NCBI GenBank assembly: GCA_977006965.1
Contig: OZ345376.1
Coordinates: 248,001 to 312,000 of the forward strand
Direction of reading: 5' to 3'
Source of the DNA: Phymatolithon calcareum
Lineage: Eukaryota; Rhodophyta; Florideophyceae; Hapalidiales
DNA: 64,000 nt
Part shown: in pieces, positions 55,830 to 64,000 of the stretch
Position numbering within the stretch: position 1 is the stretch's first letter
Layout of the letters: each line of letters starts with the position of its first letter
Notes under the pieces: model-generated
Databases searched by the model: none
The model's input: only the letters and a program-made list of their open reading frames with translations
What the model was told of the DNA's origin: nothing
Position numbers and translations under genes: made by a program

Positions 55830-56640
55830 GTGTTGTTCTAGAACAACTCCCCATCCATACGGCTCCAGTAGACTTTAGCAGATACGAGTGGTGTTTGATG
55901 TCACAACAGCTCTAAGCCACACAAAGTACAGAGCTTTGGGGAGCTTAACATCTAAATCTCTACGAAGCCAATTTTCAGCCGCCGTCCTTGAAAGGGATGA
56001 CGCGGTTTGGAAACCATTTAGAATTCTCACGGTAGCTGGTCATCTCGATACTTTCTTTCATCTCCTTCTCTTCTCTCTCCCAGCTTCCTTGAGCACTGCG
56101 GCACACCACTCAGGGCGGAATCCATGTACTACCGAACTGTTAGAAGGTGACAGTCTTCTCCCATGGGGAGGCCGGAGCACAGCTCTTGCCATTTCAAAAA
56201 ACCCTGCATTGGAGAGGGGAAAATTCCTGACTCTGCTCTTGTCTCCTTCCTGTGACACACAGGTGCATGCGTGGCTGGACCGGTTATGATAGCCGGCCTG
56301 TATCAAATCCGCTTAAATTCGCAAGATTTCTTCGAAATCTGACGACGGCGGGATTGAGTCTGGCATTTCGAGCGTGGCGAGTTCTCGATTCGCCGAGTCC
56401 CAGGCAGGCGCGTTCGCGATCGCGCCAGACATTTCGGGCGGGATTGCCGCCGAACCAAGCGCTTTGTGCAGCTCGATCGCCGCGGCCACTTGCGCCGGCG
56501 CGGGCACGGGCGCCCGCGCCGGAAACTTGTCTTGTGTCGTTTGTGGTCTGTTCGGTCCAGTCAGCCTCTCTCCCTGAGGGACCTTTTCGGCCAGTCCGGC
56601 CGACTTTCACACAAGGAAATGGTGCCAAGAGCACGTCAAG
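55830..56640 (-). repeat. LINE endonuclease-RT linker repeat, copy 2
   Basis: It is a direct copy of 25,830-26,620. On the minus strand a frame ends PAWDSANRELATLEMPDSIP then EEILRI and stop (56,313); the next begins FFEMARAVLRPPHGRR and ends PEWCAAVLKEAGREKRRR (56,058). Upstream a Pro/Ala-rich stretch (RAPVPAPAQVAAA) is shared with the other copies. The shared peptide frames, kept despite base changes, show this was coding when the copies were made. Confidence 0.55.
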
Positions 56641-56775
56641 CGGGCTGACGAAGCTCATAGGATAATGGAATATGAAAGCACAAAACCCAGTGACGACTAG
56701 CATAGCAATGATGATCACGGACTCCCCGTAAAAAGGCCCAAGACAAAAAGCAATACCATACATGATACCTTAACT

Positions 56776-57013
56776 TTGAAACATCCGCCCGACGAGGGCG
56801 CCAGCGACGCGCACTTTGCAGACGGCATAACCCGTAACAACAAGGAAGCACATGCCGCCTCAGACGTTGGGGTACCTAATGCGGAATCGCCTGCCAGTGA
56901 GTGTACTACTCCAGCAACTCTAAACTCTGTTTTGAGTACACGGGAAGCTGCTTTGGTGTCGGCGAAGTCTGGCGTTGAGGGCTTCTAAACTAAAAAGCTT
57001 ACAATTTCCCCGC
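56776..57013 (+). repeat. LINE 3' end with conserved terminus, copy 4
   Basis: The plus frame 56,776-56,988 ends REAALVSAKSGVEGF and stop, then ctaaaaagc and the terminus tacaatttcccc ends near 57,010. This matches the other three 3' ends. The upstream part (56,776-56,930) is not alignable with them by eye. Confidence 0.55.
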
Positions 57014-57019
57014 TATGAC

Positions 57020-57380
57020 CGGTGCTCGTCGTGCTGTTGTGGAAACGATCATGAACATAGCCATGTCTGAAGTTATCTTGGTTCATTCTCTCATGAATTG
57101 AAGACGGTTGATAGCTTTTAAGTAAAAAATCTACCTTACTTCTTCTGCTCATGTATTGAGTAAGAGGCATTCTCTACAGAGCTATTATCGTTGATTTCGT
57201 CTTTGCAATATTCCTCTACGACTGCAGAGAGAAATAAAGAAGCAAGTAGTAGAGAACGTTGAAAAAGTGGTTTACATTGCGGGAATGACTGAATTCTTCG
57301 GCGCTTTAAAAAAATAATTAGAGCAAGAAATTAAACGAAGTACTCCCCGGATGGCGCGACGGCCATAGCCCAGCCGGAAT
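57020..57380. other. Downstream flank of the cysteine-rich gene
   Basis: No gene. AT-rich with a run of A at 57,306-57,320. An AATAAA on the sense (minus) strand was not found in this stretch. Confidence 0.3.
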
Positions 57381-57384
57381 AAGT

Positions 57385-60159
57385 TCACTTCGCAGCCCGC
57401 TTGACAACGCACTCCTTTTTCAGCGACGAAAAACACCGAAGGACACTTGTACGCACACCGGAGCCGAACGCCACAACACACTTGCCGTATACGCAGTTCA
57501 TACTGTGATCCTTGCAGTCAGAGTTCCTTTTGCACTTGTTGCACTCGGCCCTCTTAGGGAAACATGTCTGCACCGACCGGTAGAAGTGACGCACAATTCG
57601 CACGCATGCGCCTCCATAGCACACATGTCCAAACACGCAGTCCGCACTATTTCCGCACTTTCCGCACTCCCTTACTGCACCGCGCGGGCAATTTCTTCCA
57701 TGCATCTTGCATCGCCCCATCGCGCATTTACGCGACAAACATTCCGTATTCGACGCGCATAGCTCACATCCCTTTGCCTTGCCCTCACATCTGCGAAGCG
57801 CGTAAATAGCCAGCCTCCTTCCGCCGTGCTTTGACACGCACCGCCCACGCAGACAAAGTCCGTCAATGCATTGTGAATGTCCCGTGCACTGTCCGCATCT
57901 CGGTACCGAAGTGAAGCACGTCTTCAACTCCCCTCGAATCTCACCTCGCACCACGCAAGTCCCACCGTAGCAGATTTCCCCTCTCAAGCACTTATTTCGC
58001 CCGCACGGGGCGCATCGAATATGTTGCGCACCGCATGCACCAAGCGCTGACTGCGCGTCCTTCCCCCGTTTGATACACCGTCCTAACACGCATCGTTTGC
58101 TCCCGCAATGCCGCGCTCGTCGGCACCGCTCGCAATCCATTGCCCGTCCTCTGCACTTCGCGAGCGTCATCCAGACGTTTTTCTTCGTCACACAGTAGCC
58201 AGCGGCACAGCGCTTTGACCTGCACTGCCGGGATCGTCGGCACCTGGAGCACAAACTCCTGCCACCTTGCTTATGCCCCTTGCCACAAAGTCTTTTTGCC
58301 TGCATTCTCGACATTCTGCGTCGCGCGCACAAGCCGGCAACGCAATTGTGCGATCTGCAGTGTCTGCCTCGCACGCAAGTGCCACAGAGTTTCTTTGCTG
58401 GAAAGCACGCGGTCATGGACGCCGTCCGCAGGAGGCCGCTGGCAATGCACCTCCCGCGTCTGCAAATCTTTCCTCGCCGGCACCGCCGCTTCCTCCTGCA
58501 CTTTTCGCATTGTCCCAGCCTCTGATTGCACATTCGTCTTGACGCTGCAGGTTTACGACCAGGGAGAACACACTGACCATTTGCGCACTGTCTTGACCTG
58601 CATTCCATTGACTTATCACAAATTGCACAACCAGGAAGGATTCCACGGCACCTGGCGAGAGAGATGGGAAGATTGCGTCCGGCACGCACGCAGAGACCAC
58701 CAACACATGCGCCTGTCTTGCATTCTTCTATCCTTGAACATGAAGCGCATTCCTTGCCCTTTTGGCTCTTTTTCTTAATACACTTGATCAACCAGCGCCG
58801 CGGAGAGGCACCTGCAGGGACGCAAACCCTCTGATAGCACGTTCTGCTTCGACAATGGCGCCACACCGTGCAAGTTTCGCATGTATGAGCGCGCCCAGTG
58901 CAGCGGCGTAGTGAAGCAGCCTTGCCCTTCCCAGAATGAGTGCACTGTCCGTGGACGCAGCTCCGAGATCTACATTGGTCGCTCCGCTCACAACGCGCAC
59001 ACTCTGCCAGTTTTGGGAAGCAGCGTAAATACGACGCCCGGAAGCGCTGTCCGTGTTGCACGCATCGCTTGTTCCAGCATCGGCGAGACCGACACTGCAT
59101 GTGACTTGTACAGGGTGCACACTCATAAAGATTTGGGAAACATTTGGTAATGGAGGCCTTTTTGCCATGCCCCGGCAAGATGCAGAGACTCTCATAGCAG
59201 CTCCGCGTGAGACAATCACTGGATTTTGTGCACTTGGCACAGAGTGGTTTTTTGTTGTGAAAGCACCGAGATTTGGACTCCGCAATGGTCTTAGAGCTCC
59301 CAGACTGCAGACAACGGCCATTCCAGCATTTCCGGCTGCGGCACTGCTTTGATTCCGTGCATATGGCGCACTCGGCGAGGTTCGGGAAGCACTTGGCATG
59401 CGACGCTTTGAACTTGTGCGATCTAAAAACGCATTTTCCGAACAAACAATACAATCCCGTCTTGCAATAACTTTTGTTCTTGCACACCGTACATTCACCA
59501 GTGGAAGAGCTGCATTTGGCCAATGATTCCCTCTTGGTAAGTCCCTTTAAGCCGCACTGGTTGTTGAAACACTTCTTGGAGGCGCATTCATACTTGGACT
59601 CGCAGTGAGCACAGCTGCCCAGCTTGCCGTGACATCGGAGAATGGAAAGTCGACTATGTGCACCGCGGAGCACACAGCGACCATGAGCACACATTCTGGA
59701 GTAACATTGCTTGGATTGTGTGCACATAGCGCATTCTGCAAGGTTTGGGAAACACTTCGAGATGGAAGCTGGGCGATATGGCCCATTCTTGACGCAGACT
59801 CTGTGAAGGCATGTGTACCCGAAAGGACAGGGTTTCTTCTTGGAGCACCTTGCACATTCGACCTTTCTTCCGGGCTCCGTCTTTACAGTTCTTGAAACAT
59901 CTGCGAGAGAATTTTCGCGGATGTCTCCTGTTTTCGGCGCCGTTTTCAATTCCCAGCGGTTTTTTTCGGTAGCTATGGTCTTGGTAATCTCTGAAATTGT
60001 GCGACCATTGGCTTGCCTTTTGTGTTGCAGATTCGGCACTTTAAAAGCATCTCGTTGGAATTGTTCTTGCGCACGGAAATGTTCTGTCCGTGACGCAGAC
60101 CCAAGATATGCGCACGCAAAAACTGTGCAAAGAGCGAGAAGCGTCAGCGATACCCTCAT
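57385..60159 (-). CDS. Secreted basic protein with about 20 six-cysteine repeats
   Basis: A single exon of 924 codons starts at a true ATG and ends in TGA. Residues 1-23 are a classic signal peptide (MRVSLTLLALCTVFACAYLG). Residues 24-98 are a charged, cysteine-free spacer. From Cys102 to about 917 there are 20 repeats of about 40 residues, each following C-x2-C-x5-C-x(3-5)-C-x4-C-x(11-16)-C. Typical units are FPNLAECAICTESKQCRSRK and FPKLAECARCERSDQCRSRS; FPNL.EC openings recur in repeats 2, 5, 7 and 8. Loops are rich in Lys/Arg, so the mature protein is strongly basic. No transmembrane segment or lipid anchor is seen. I infer an extracellular disulphide-rich structural or matrix-binding protein; no family is recognised. 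Lectin, EGF and granulin patterns do not fit. No enzyme motif is present. A metal-binding role is possible but unsupported. Confidence 0.8.
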   Translation of the reverse strand: MRVSLTLLALCTVFACAYLGSASRTEHFRAQEQFQRDAFKVPNLQHKRQANGRTISEITKTIATEKNRWELKTAPKTGDIRENSLADVSRTVKTEPGRKVECARCSKKKPCPFGYTCLHRVCVKNGPYRPASISKCFPNLAECAMCTQSKQCYSRMCAHGRCVLRGAHSRLSILRCHGKLGSCAHCESKYECASKKCFNNQCGLKGLTKRESLAKCSSSTGECTVCKNKSYCKTGLYCLFGKCVFRSHKFKASHAKCFPNLAECAICTESKQCRSRKCWNGRCLQSGSSKTIAESKSRCFHNKKPLCAKCTKSSDCLTRSCYESLCILPGHGKKASITKCFPNLYECAPCTSHMQCRSRRCWNKRCVQHGQRFRASYLRCFPKLAECARCERSDQCRSRSCVHGQCTHSGKGKAASLRRCTGRAHTCETCTVWRHCRSRTCYQRVCVPAGASPRRWLIKCIKKKSQKGKECASCSRIEECKTGACVGGLCVRAGRNLPISLARCRGILPGCAICDKSMECRSRQCANGQCVLPGRKPAASRRMCNQRLGQCEKCRRKRRCRRGKICRRGRCIASGLLRTASMTACFPAKKLCGTCVRGRHCRSHNCVAGLCARRRMSRMQAKRLCGKGHKQGGRSLCSRCRRSRQCRSKRCAAGYCVTKKNVWMTLAKCRGRAMDCERCRRARHCGSKRCVLGRCIKRGKDAQSALGACGAQHIRCAPCGRNKCLRGEICYGGTCVVRGEIRGELKTCFTSVPRCGQCTGHSQCIDGLCLRGRCVSKHGGRRLAIYALRRCEGKAKGCELCASNTECLSRKCAMGRCKMHGRNCPRGAVRECGKCGNSADCVFGHVCYGGACVRIVRHFYRSVQTCFPKRAECNKCKRNSDCKDHSMNCVYGKCVVAFGSGVRTSVLRCFSSLKKECVVKRAAK

Positions 60160-60249
60160 GACTCGTGCGTATCCGAAATAGTGAGGTCTTGTGGTGGTTC
60201 ACAGCGCCTTGCTTGACGGAAGAGTTGGGATCGACCAGTGTGTGTTCTG

Positions 60250-60256
60250 TTATATA
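60250..60256 (-). promoter_or_regulatory. TATA box of the cysteine-rich gene
   Basis: TATATAA (minus strand, in GTATATAACAG) lies 97 bp before the ATG. That leaves about 60-70 bases of 5' leader. It has the same core as the zinc-finger gene promoter. Confidence 0.65.
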
Positions 60257-60269
60257 CAGTTCCTGAGAG

Positions 60270-61265
60270 ATCTGAATTTATGGGAAAGGGTACCTTGTGC
60301 GCAGGGAAAATGAAGAACAAAGTCGGTACTCGGCCCTTGATATTAGGAAATGCACCCCACAGGCTGGACACAGAACTTCGTGTCGCACATTCAGAGGAGC
60401 TTTTGGACCGACAAGATTCAAATTCGGCTATGTGAGCAGCAAACCTTACTACAAGCACTCGCCGCGCGCGCCATGAATTTACAATATGCAATGTCTGCAA
60501 TTTCCGATCTGCTTCGGCAAAGAAAATCGAAGTCTGTGTTCAATTAATTTATCCAACCATGATAAGCCCGGATGTGTTGCACTTCGCAAACAATAACAGT
60601 AGGAAGTCTAACTTCGGTAATGAACTGCTCAGTTGATCAAATTCGCGACTCATATTTGAAGTAATGGTGATTACTGAACATGAGTTATGCGGAACTCAAA
60701 GAGACAAAATCATACCACTGAAATGCTATACCTGCCTTAGTTACTTTCTTTCGCTGTAATGCAAATTCTCTGACTGGAGCGCTTCCGGATCAATCTAAGC
60801 TATGATACCAGAAACAGATCCGGTGCCCTGTTTATGTAGGTCGAGCAGTACTGGGTGAACTCGATAAAGCTTGGTCAAATGTGGCAGGTTTTGGGGGTTA
60901 ATCTTGCCTGGTACACCGTAGGAGACACGCAGGGGAATAAAATTTGCACGGGCAGTGGACGTCAAAGTCGATATAACCCAAACGTAGTAATGCAGAATCT
61001 TTCTTTTCCGCTCAATGAGCTTATCGTTTCCGAATATCGATCTTGAAGGGCTTTCTGAACGTCTGAATAGCTTTTGGATACGAAATACCTGAACGGCTCC
61101 TCTTGAGACAAAGAAATCAGCATGGGCGTTTTATGACTCCGGATTGGAGAAGTATTTCCTCACGGCGGTTGAGTCCAAACAGGAACAACCCGGTAGAGGA
61201 CTGAGATATGTTTACGTTGAATGCAAAATTTTCCCGTCCGCCATTCTGATGGGCGTTTCGTGAGC
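60270..61265. other. No recognisable gene
   Basis: Upstream flank of the cysteine-rich gene and beyond. Only frames of about 63-114 codons are present; the minus frame at 60,500-60,156 overlaps the promoter region and has no recognisable domain. No RNA gene is seen. Confidence 0.3.
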
Positions 61266-61269
61266 TACA

Positions 61270-61575
61270 CAAAGGTAGGTAGCATCAAAGGAAGCCTTGC
61301 CCATATCTTCGGAAGTCTGTGGGGCTTTTAAGTAAACTTGAATTATAAAAAAAGTACTTGCTCACGTCTATGTTAAGAACGGAAAAGGTATTAGACTCCA
61401 TACTACTCTACAGCCGCACCATAATTGGCATTATGGAAAACGATAAGTCCCTGTACCAGGGACCAGGCGCTAGACTAGAATGAACAAGTTAAGAAATGCT
61501 GCTCCCGTACAGTCTTAGGAGTGTTACTGAGGGCTTTCTAATAATAATTAACTAAACAGTTGCTCCGAAAAAACG
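61270..61575 (+). repeat. Small dispersed repeat with A-rich tail, copy 2
   Basis: It shares gaagccttgcccatat with 43,955 and, 200 bp on, ttaggagtgttactgagggc and ttaactaaacagttgc with 44,039-44,080. The two conserved parts have different spacing in the two copies, so the middle has been replaced or deleted. Confidence 0.5.
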
Positions 61576-62156
61576 TCTGGCTTGTCTATCAATTCCGACA
61601 AGACCGTCTTGTGATTCTCGGCTGATTGTGAACCAAAATGGCGCGATTCTAATTTTTTGTTTCGAGTCCTTAAAATCTGTACATGTCGACACCAGAGCAG
61701 CTCGGGCCTCGGTAATTGACGTATGTGACCAGCATGATCTCATATAAAATAACTGTACAGTACTCCTTTACATCAACTTCAACGACAGGATGTATTTATG
61801 TATGTAAACTGCTTTCTCCCCGCTTATGGGGCTCTCAAGGCCGTGCATTATTGCTGAATTATCTTCTACTTAGATTACGGCAGGGCGTTATTTCTGCTAT
61901 GTAACTAGGAATGTACTCCTTCTTTCCAGTCTTCCGCTTGAAATACGATTCGATTCCACCCGGAGCAAACGCGGTGCTTCCACGATCCGCGAGCCCACGT
62001 CGACGGCCAGAACATTTGGACTCTTGGACTCTTTTCTTCGCCGCTCCCTTATCTTCTTTTTACGTTCAGTATTATGCACAGTAATCCCTTCGTGTCGACG
62101 ACGCAAAAACCCGGAGAAAACTGCGACGGACTCTTCACGATAAATAGGCACACATG

Positions 62157-62229
62157 GGATTCGAACCAAGGACCTTCTCTTGATCGCATATTTGATGCGC
62201 ATCCCTCGGATCAGTTTTACCACTGGACC
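62157..62229 (-). repeat. tRNA-like SINE head (inverse copy)
   Basis: On the minus strand ggtccagtggtaaaactg (A box) runs from 62,229 and ggttcgaatcc (perfect B box) from 62,167 to 62,157. Spacing and order match a tRNA gene with a long variable arm, but the T-stem pairs poorly and no acceptor stem closes. It resembles 43,438-43,523 (both have agtggtaaaactg). SINE head is more likely than a working tRNA. Confidence 0.55.
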
Positions 62230-62389
62230 AAATGGTTTAACGACAGTATCTATTGCCTGCCATTTCCTTGCACTCCCACTCCGTGCTAGTATAAAGATGT
62301 CCAATAAGTAGAGTGCCTCGCCTGCCGCTGGTGTGAGCTAAAGTCCGCACGTCAGTACTGCTTTGTTCAAACGTTAAGTATCAATCGGA

Positions 62390-64000
62390 GAGGCTGACCG
62401 GACCGAACGGACCACAAACTATTCAAGACAAGTTTCCGGCTCGGGCGCCCCTGTCCGCGCGGGCGCAATTGACCCCAGCGATCAAGTTGCACAATACGCT
62501 TGTTTCCGCGGTAATCCCGTCGCAAATGGCTGGCACAATCGCGAACACGCCCGCATGGGACTCGGCGAATCGAGAACTCGCCACGCTCGAAATGTCAGAC
62601 TCAATCCCGCCGTCGTCAGATTTGGAAGAAATCTTGCGAATTTAAGCGGATTTGATATAGACCGGCTATCATAACCGGTCCGGCCACGCGTGCACCTCTG
62701 CGTCACAGGAAGGAGACAAGAGCAGAGTCAGGAATTTTTCCCCGCTCCAATGCAGGGTTTTGCGAAATGGCAAGAGCTGTGCTCCGGCCTCCACATGGGC
62801 CGCTGCACATTACTCGGATGGTAGCCTACTTGCTGAAGCCGTCGTGGATCACATCCGCGGGGGACAAATCAAAAACATGGTGCATTATTGACAGAGATGT
62901 TCCGCAAGCGTCTCCATTAAGCCCGTGCCTTTATAACATATTCATGGATAAGTTTTCCGAAGCTGCTGGAAAAATTACAGGAACTGTCGCCGAGCAGCCA
63001 GTTCAGTTATTTGCGGACGATGTGCTTCTACAGGCCAAGAATGCGAAAGGGTTACGAAGGCTACTGGACATTGCCACGGAGTGGGTAGGCGAAAATTCTA
63101 TGAGATGGAACACAAAGCCAGGAAAGAGCGAAGTGCTGAAGTACACGGGGTTACCTAAGCAAAAGTTCATGCTTGCCAGAAAAGAGCTACACCAAGCGTG
63201 GAGACTTTCCTACCTGGGCATTTGTATAAACAACACTGGAGTTACAGACGATACAGCAATGTCGAGAGTGATGCATCCACAAACTTAGGCAGAGTGGCGT
63301 TAGTGTCAGTAGATTCCACCCTGAAATATGCATCAGGATTTTGAAGTCGTAGATTCTCCCCAAGTGGGTGTATGCAAGTCTTCTGACTCCGATGACGAAG
63401 CAGTTGCTATCAGCAATTGAGGCAGCAGAAGTTCTTTTTTACAAGTATGTCTTCGGGAAATATGCGGAGCATCGAAAAAATCGAATGAGAGTGCTCTGTC
63501 GGCTAGATAGTCCGGAGGTGAGAAGGACTCACCAAGCAGAAAGGTTTTCTTTAAGCCTTTTAAAACGGAAAACGTACCTGGAACAGGCAGAAGAATACCG
63601 AGGAAGACGGGAGGACATGGCAAAAGTATCGAAGGATATTAACTATCTCAGAAACGAGGAGTACCTCAGCAATTCATTGAAAAAAGCAGAAGAAGGTAAA
63701 GTGTCAAAGAAGCGGCAATTAGAAGATGCAATCCAAGTGTGGCAAAAATGCGAGAAGGATCGCTCAGTGAAAATCACGATAAACAAGCACAAGAAGTTGC
63801 CAGGAGTGTTACAAATAAGGGACAGGACGACAAGGCTAAGATGCCTATGACTGATTTTTAACAGAGCTCCGTTGTGGAGGAAATTAATCCTCGGTGAGTA
63901 TTTCCGACCCGGAGCTGAAATTGAGCTTATTGCACTCCAACGCATACTGGGGTCTAAGGTGATGGACAAAGAGACTGAATATGAATACAAAAGACTAACT
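62390..64000 (+). pseudogene. Plus-strand LINE with internally deleted RT, runs off the window
   Basis: It begins with the endonuclease-RT linker repeat (62,390-62,803, ending MARAVLRPPHGP) and jumps directly to the RT palm: VAYLLKPSWITSAGDKSKTW, DRDVPQASPLSPCLYNIFMD and the catalytic FADDVLLQ (62,767-63,288). The fingers and motif A are deleted at 62,803, at a different point from the 37.3-kb copy. The C-terminal domain follows in another frame (63,368-63,850: FGKYAEHRKNRMRVLCRLDS, LEQAEEYRGRREDMAKVSKD) and then LIFNRAPLWRKLILGEYF to the window end. The VPQASPLSP block has Ala for Gly, and a stop ends the first frame at 63,288. Confidence 0.75.

Noticed and set aside
58140-58778. 212-codon plus-strand open frame
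   Set aside because: It is the antisense shadow of the cysteine-rich gene; it has no start context or promoter and its composition mirrors the repeat codons.
57385-60159. EGF-like or metallothionein protein
   Set aside because: EGF needs a C-x-C pair near the end of each unit and metallothioneins have dense CxC clusters and no signal peptide; neither is seen.
62157-62229. Functional tRNA gene
   Set aside because: A and B boxes are good but the T-stem mispairs and no acceptor stem is formed.

Overview
This is eukaryotic nuclear DNA that is almost entirely transposable-element debris. There are only two single-exon genes I would call intact, both on the minus strand and both with a well-placed TATA box. 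One is a short C2H2/C2HC zinc-finger protein (52,496-52,924). The other is a 924-residue secreted, basic protein made of about 20 six-cysteine repeats (57,385-60,159). A TATA-bearing, intronless gene style inside a matrix of old LINE, Ty3/gypsy and DDE transposons fits a compact-gene, repeat-rich genome. A florideophyte red alga is my best guess, with low to moderate confidence; it rests on overall style, not on a marker gene. There is no rRNA, no intact tRNA, no operon structure and no CRISPR.

Layout. 1-2.9 kb: LINE endonuclease fragments (tandemly duplicated), a LINE ORF2 C-terminal piece and a gag-like CCHC remnant. 3-7.8 kb: mostly unassigned, with a gag-like remnant at 5.1-6.1 kb and a diverged copy of a promoter-bearing repeat at 6.2-6.75 kb. 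7.8-10.7 kb: a DNA transposon with 31-bp terminal inverted repeats and a frameshifted transposase of the DUF7869 type. 11.4-17.0 kb: a decayed Ty3/gypsy retrotransposon on the minus strand (protease, RT, RNase H, integrase all readable). 17.3-18.2 kb: a CAGTC-pentamer-rich stretch and a second gypsy RT fragment on the plus strand. 18.4-19.2 and 30.2-31.5 kb: two inverted copies of a TATA-bearing repeat, one carrying a four-unit 160-bp tandem array. 19.4-30.2 kb: a patchwork of LINE pieces on both strands plus a possible MULE transposase remnant. 32.2-33.8 kb: a Tc1/mariner (IS630-like) transposase with a C-terminal zinc finger, interrupted by TAG codons. 34.4-43.0 kb: three LINE copies head to tail on the minus strand, the middle one nearly full length but with an unusual insertion. 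43.0-52.4 kb: gene-poor, with SINE-like and small dispersed repeats. 52.5-60.3 kb: the two intact genes, separated by another LINE-derived repeat. 61.3-64.0 kb: small repeats, a tRNA-like SINE and a plus-strand LINE that runs off the window.

The genes do not form a pathway. The main biology is the life history of one dominant LINE superfamily (ORF1 with a Cys/His cluster, APE-type endonuclease, RT, C-terminal domain and a shared 3' terminus), together with two host genes that survive in it. The cysteine-rich repeat protein is the best candidate for something undescribed. All family assignments come from reading motifs by eye; no database search was possible.
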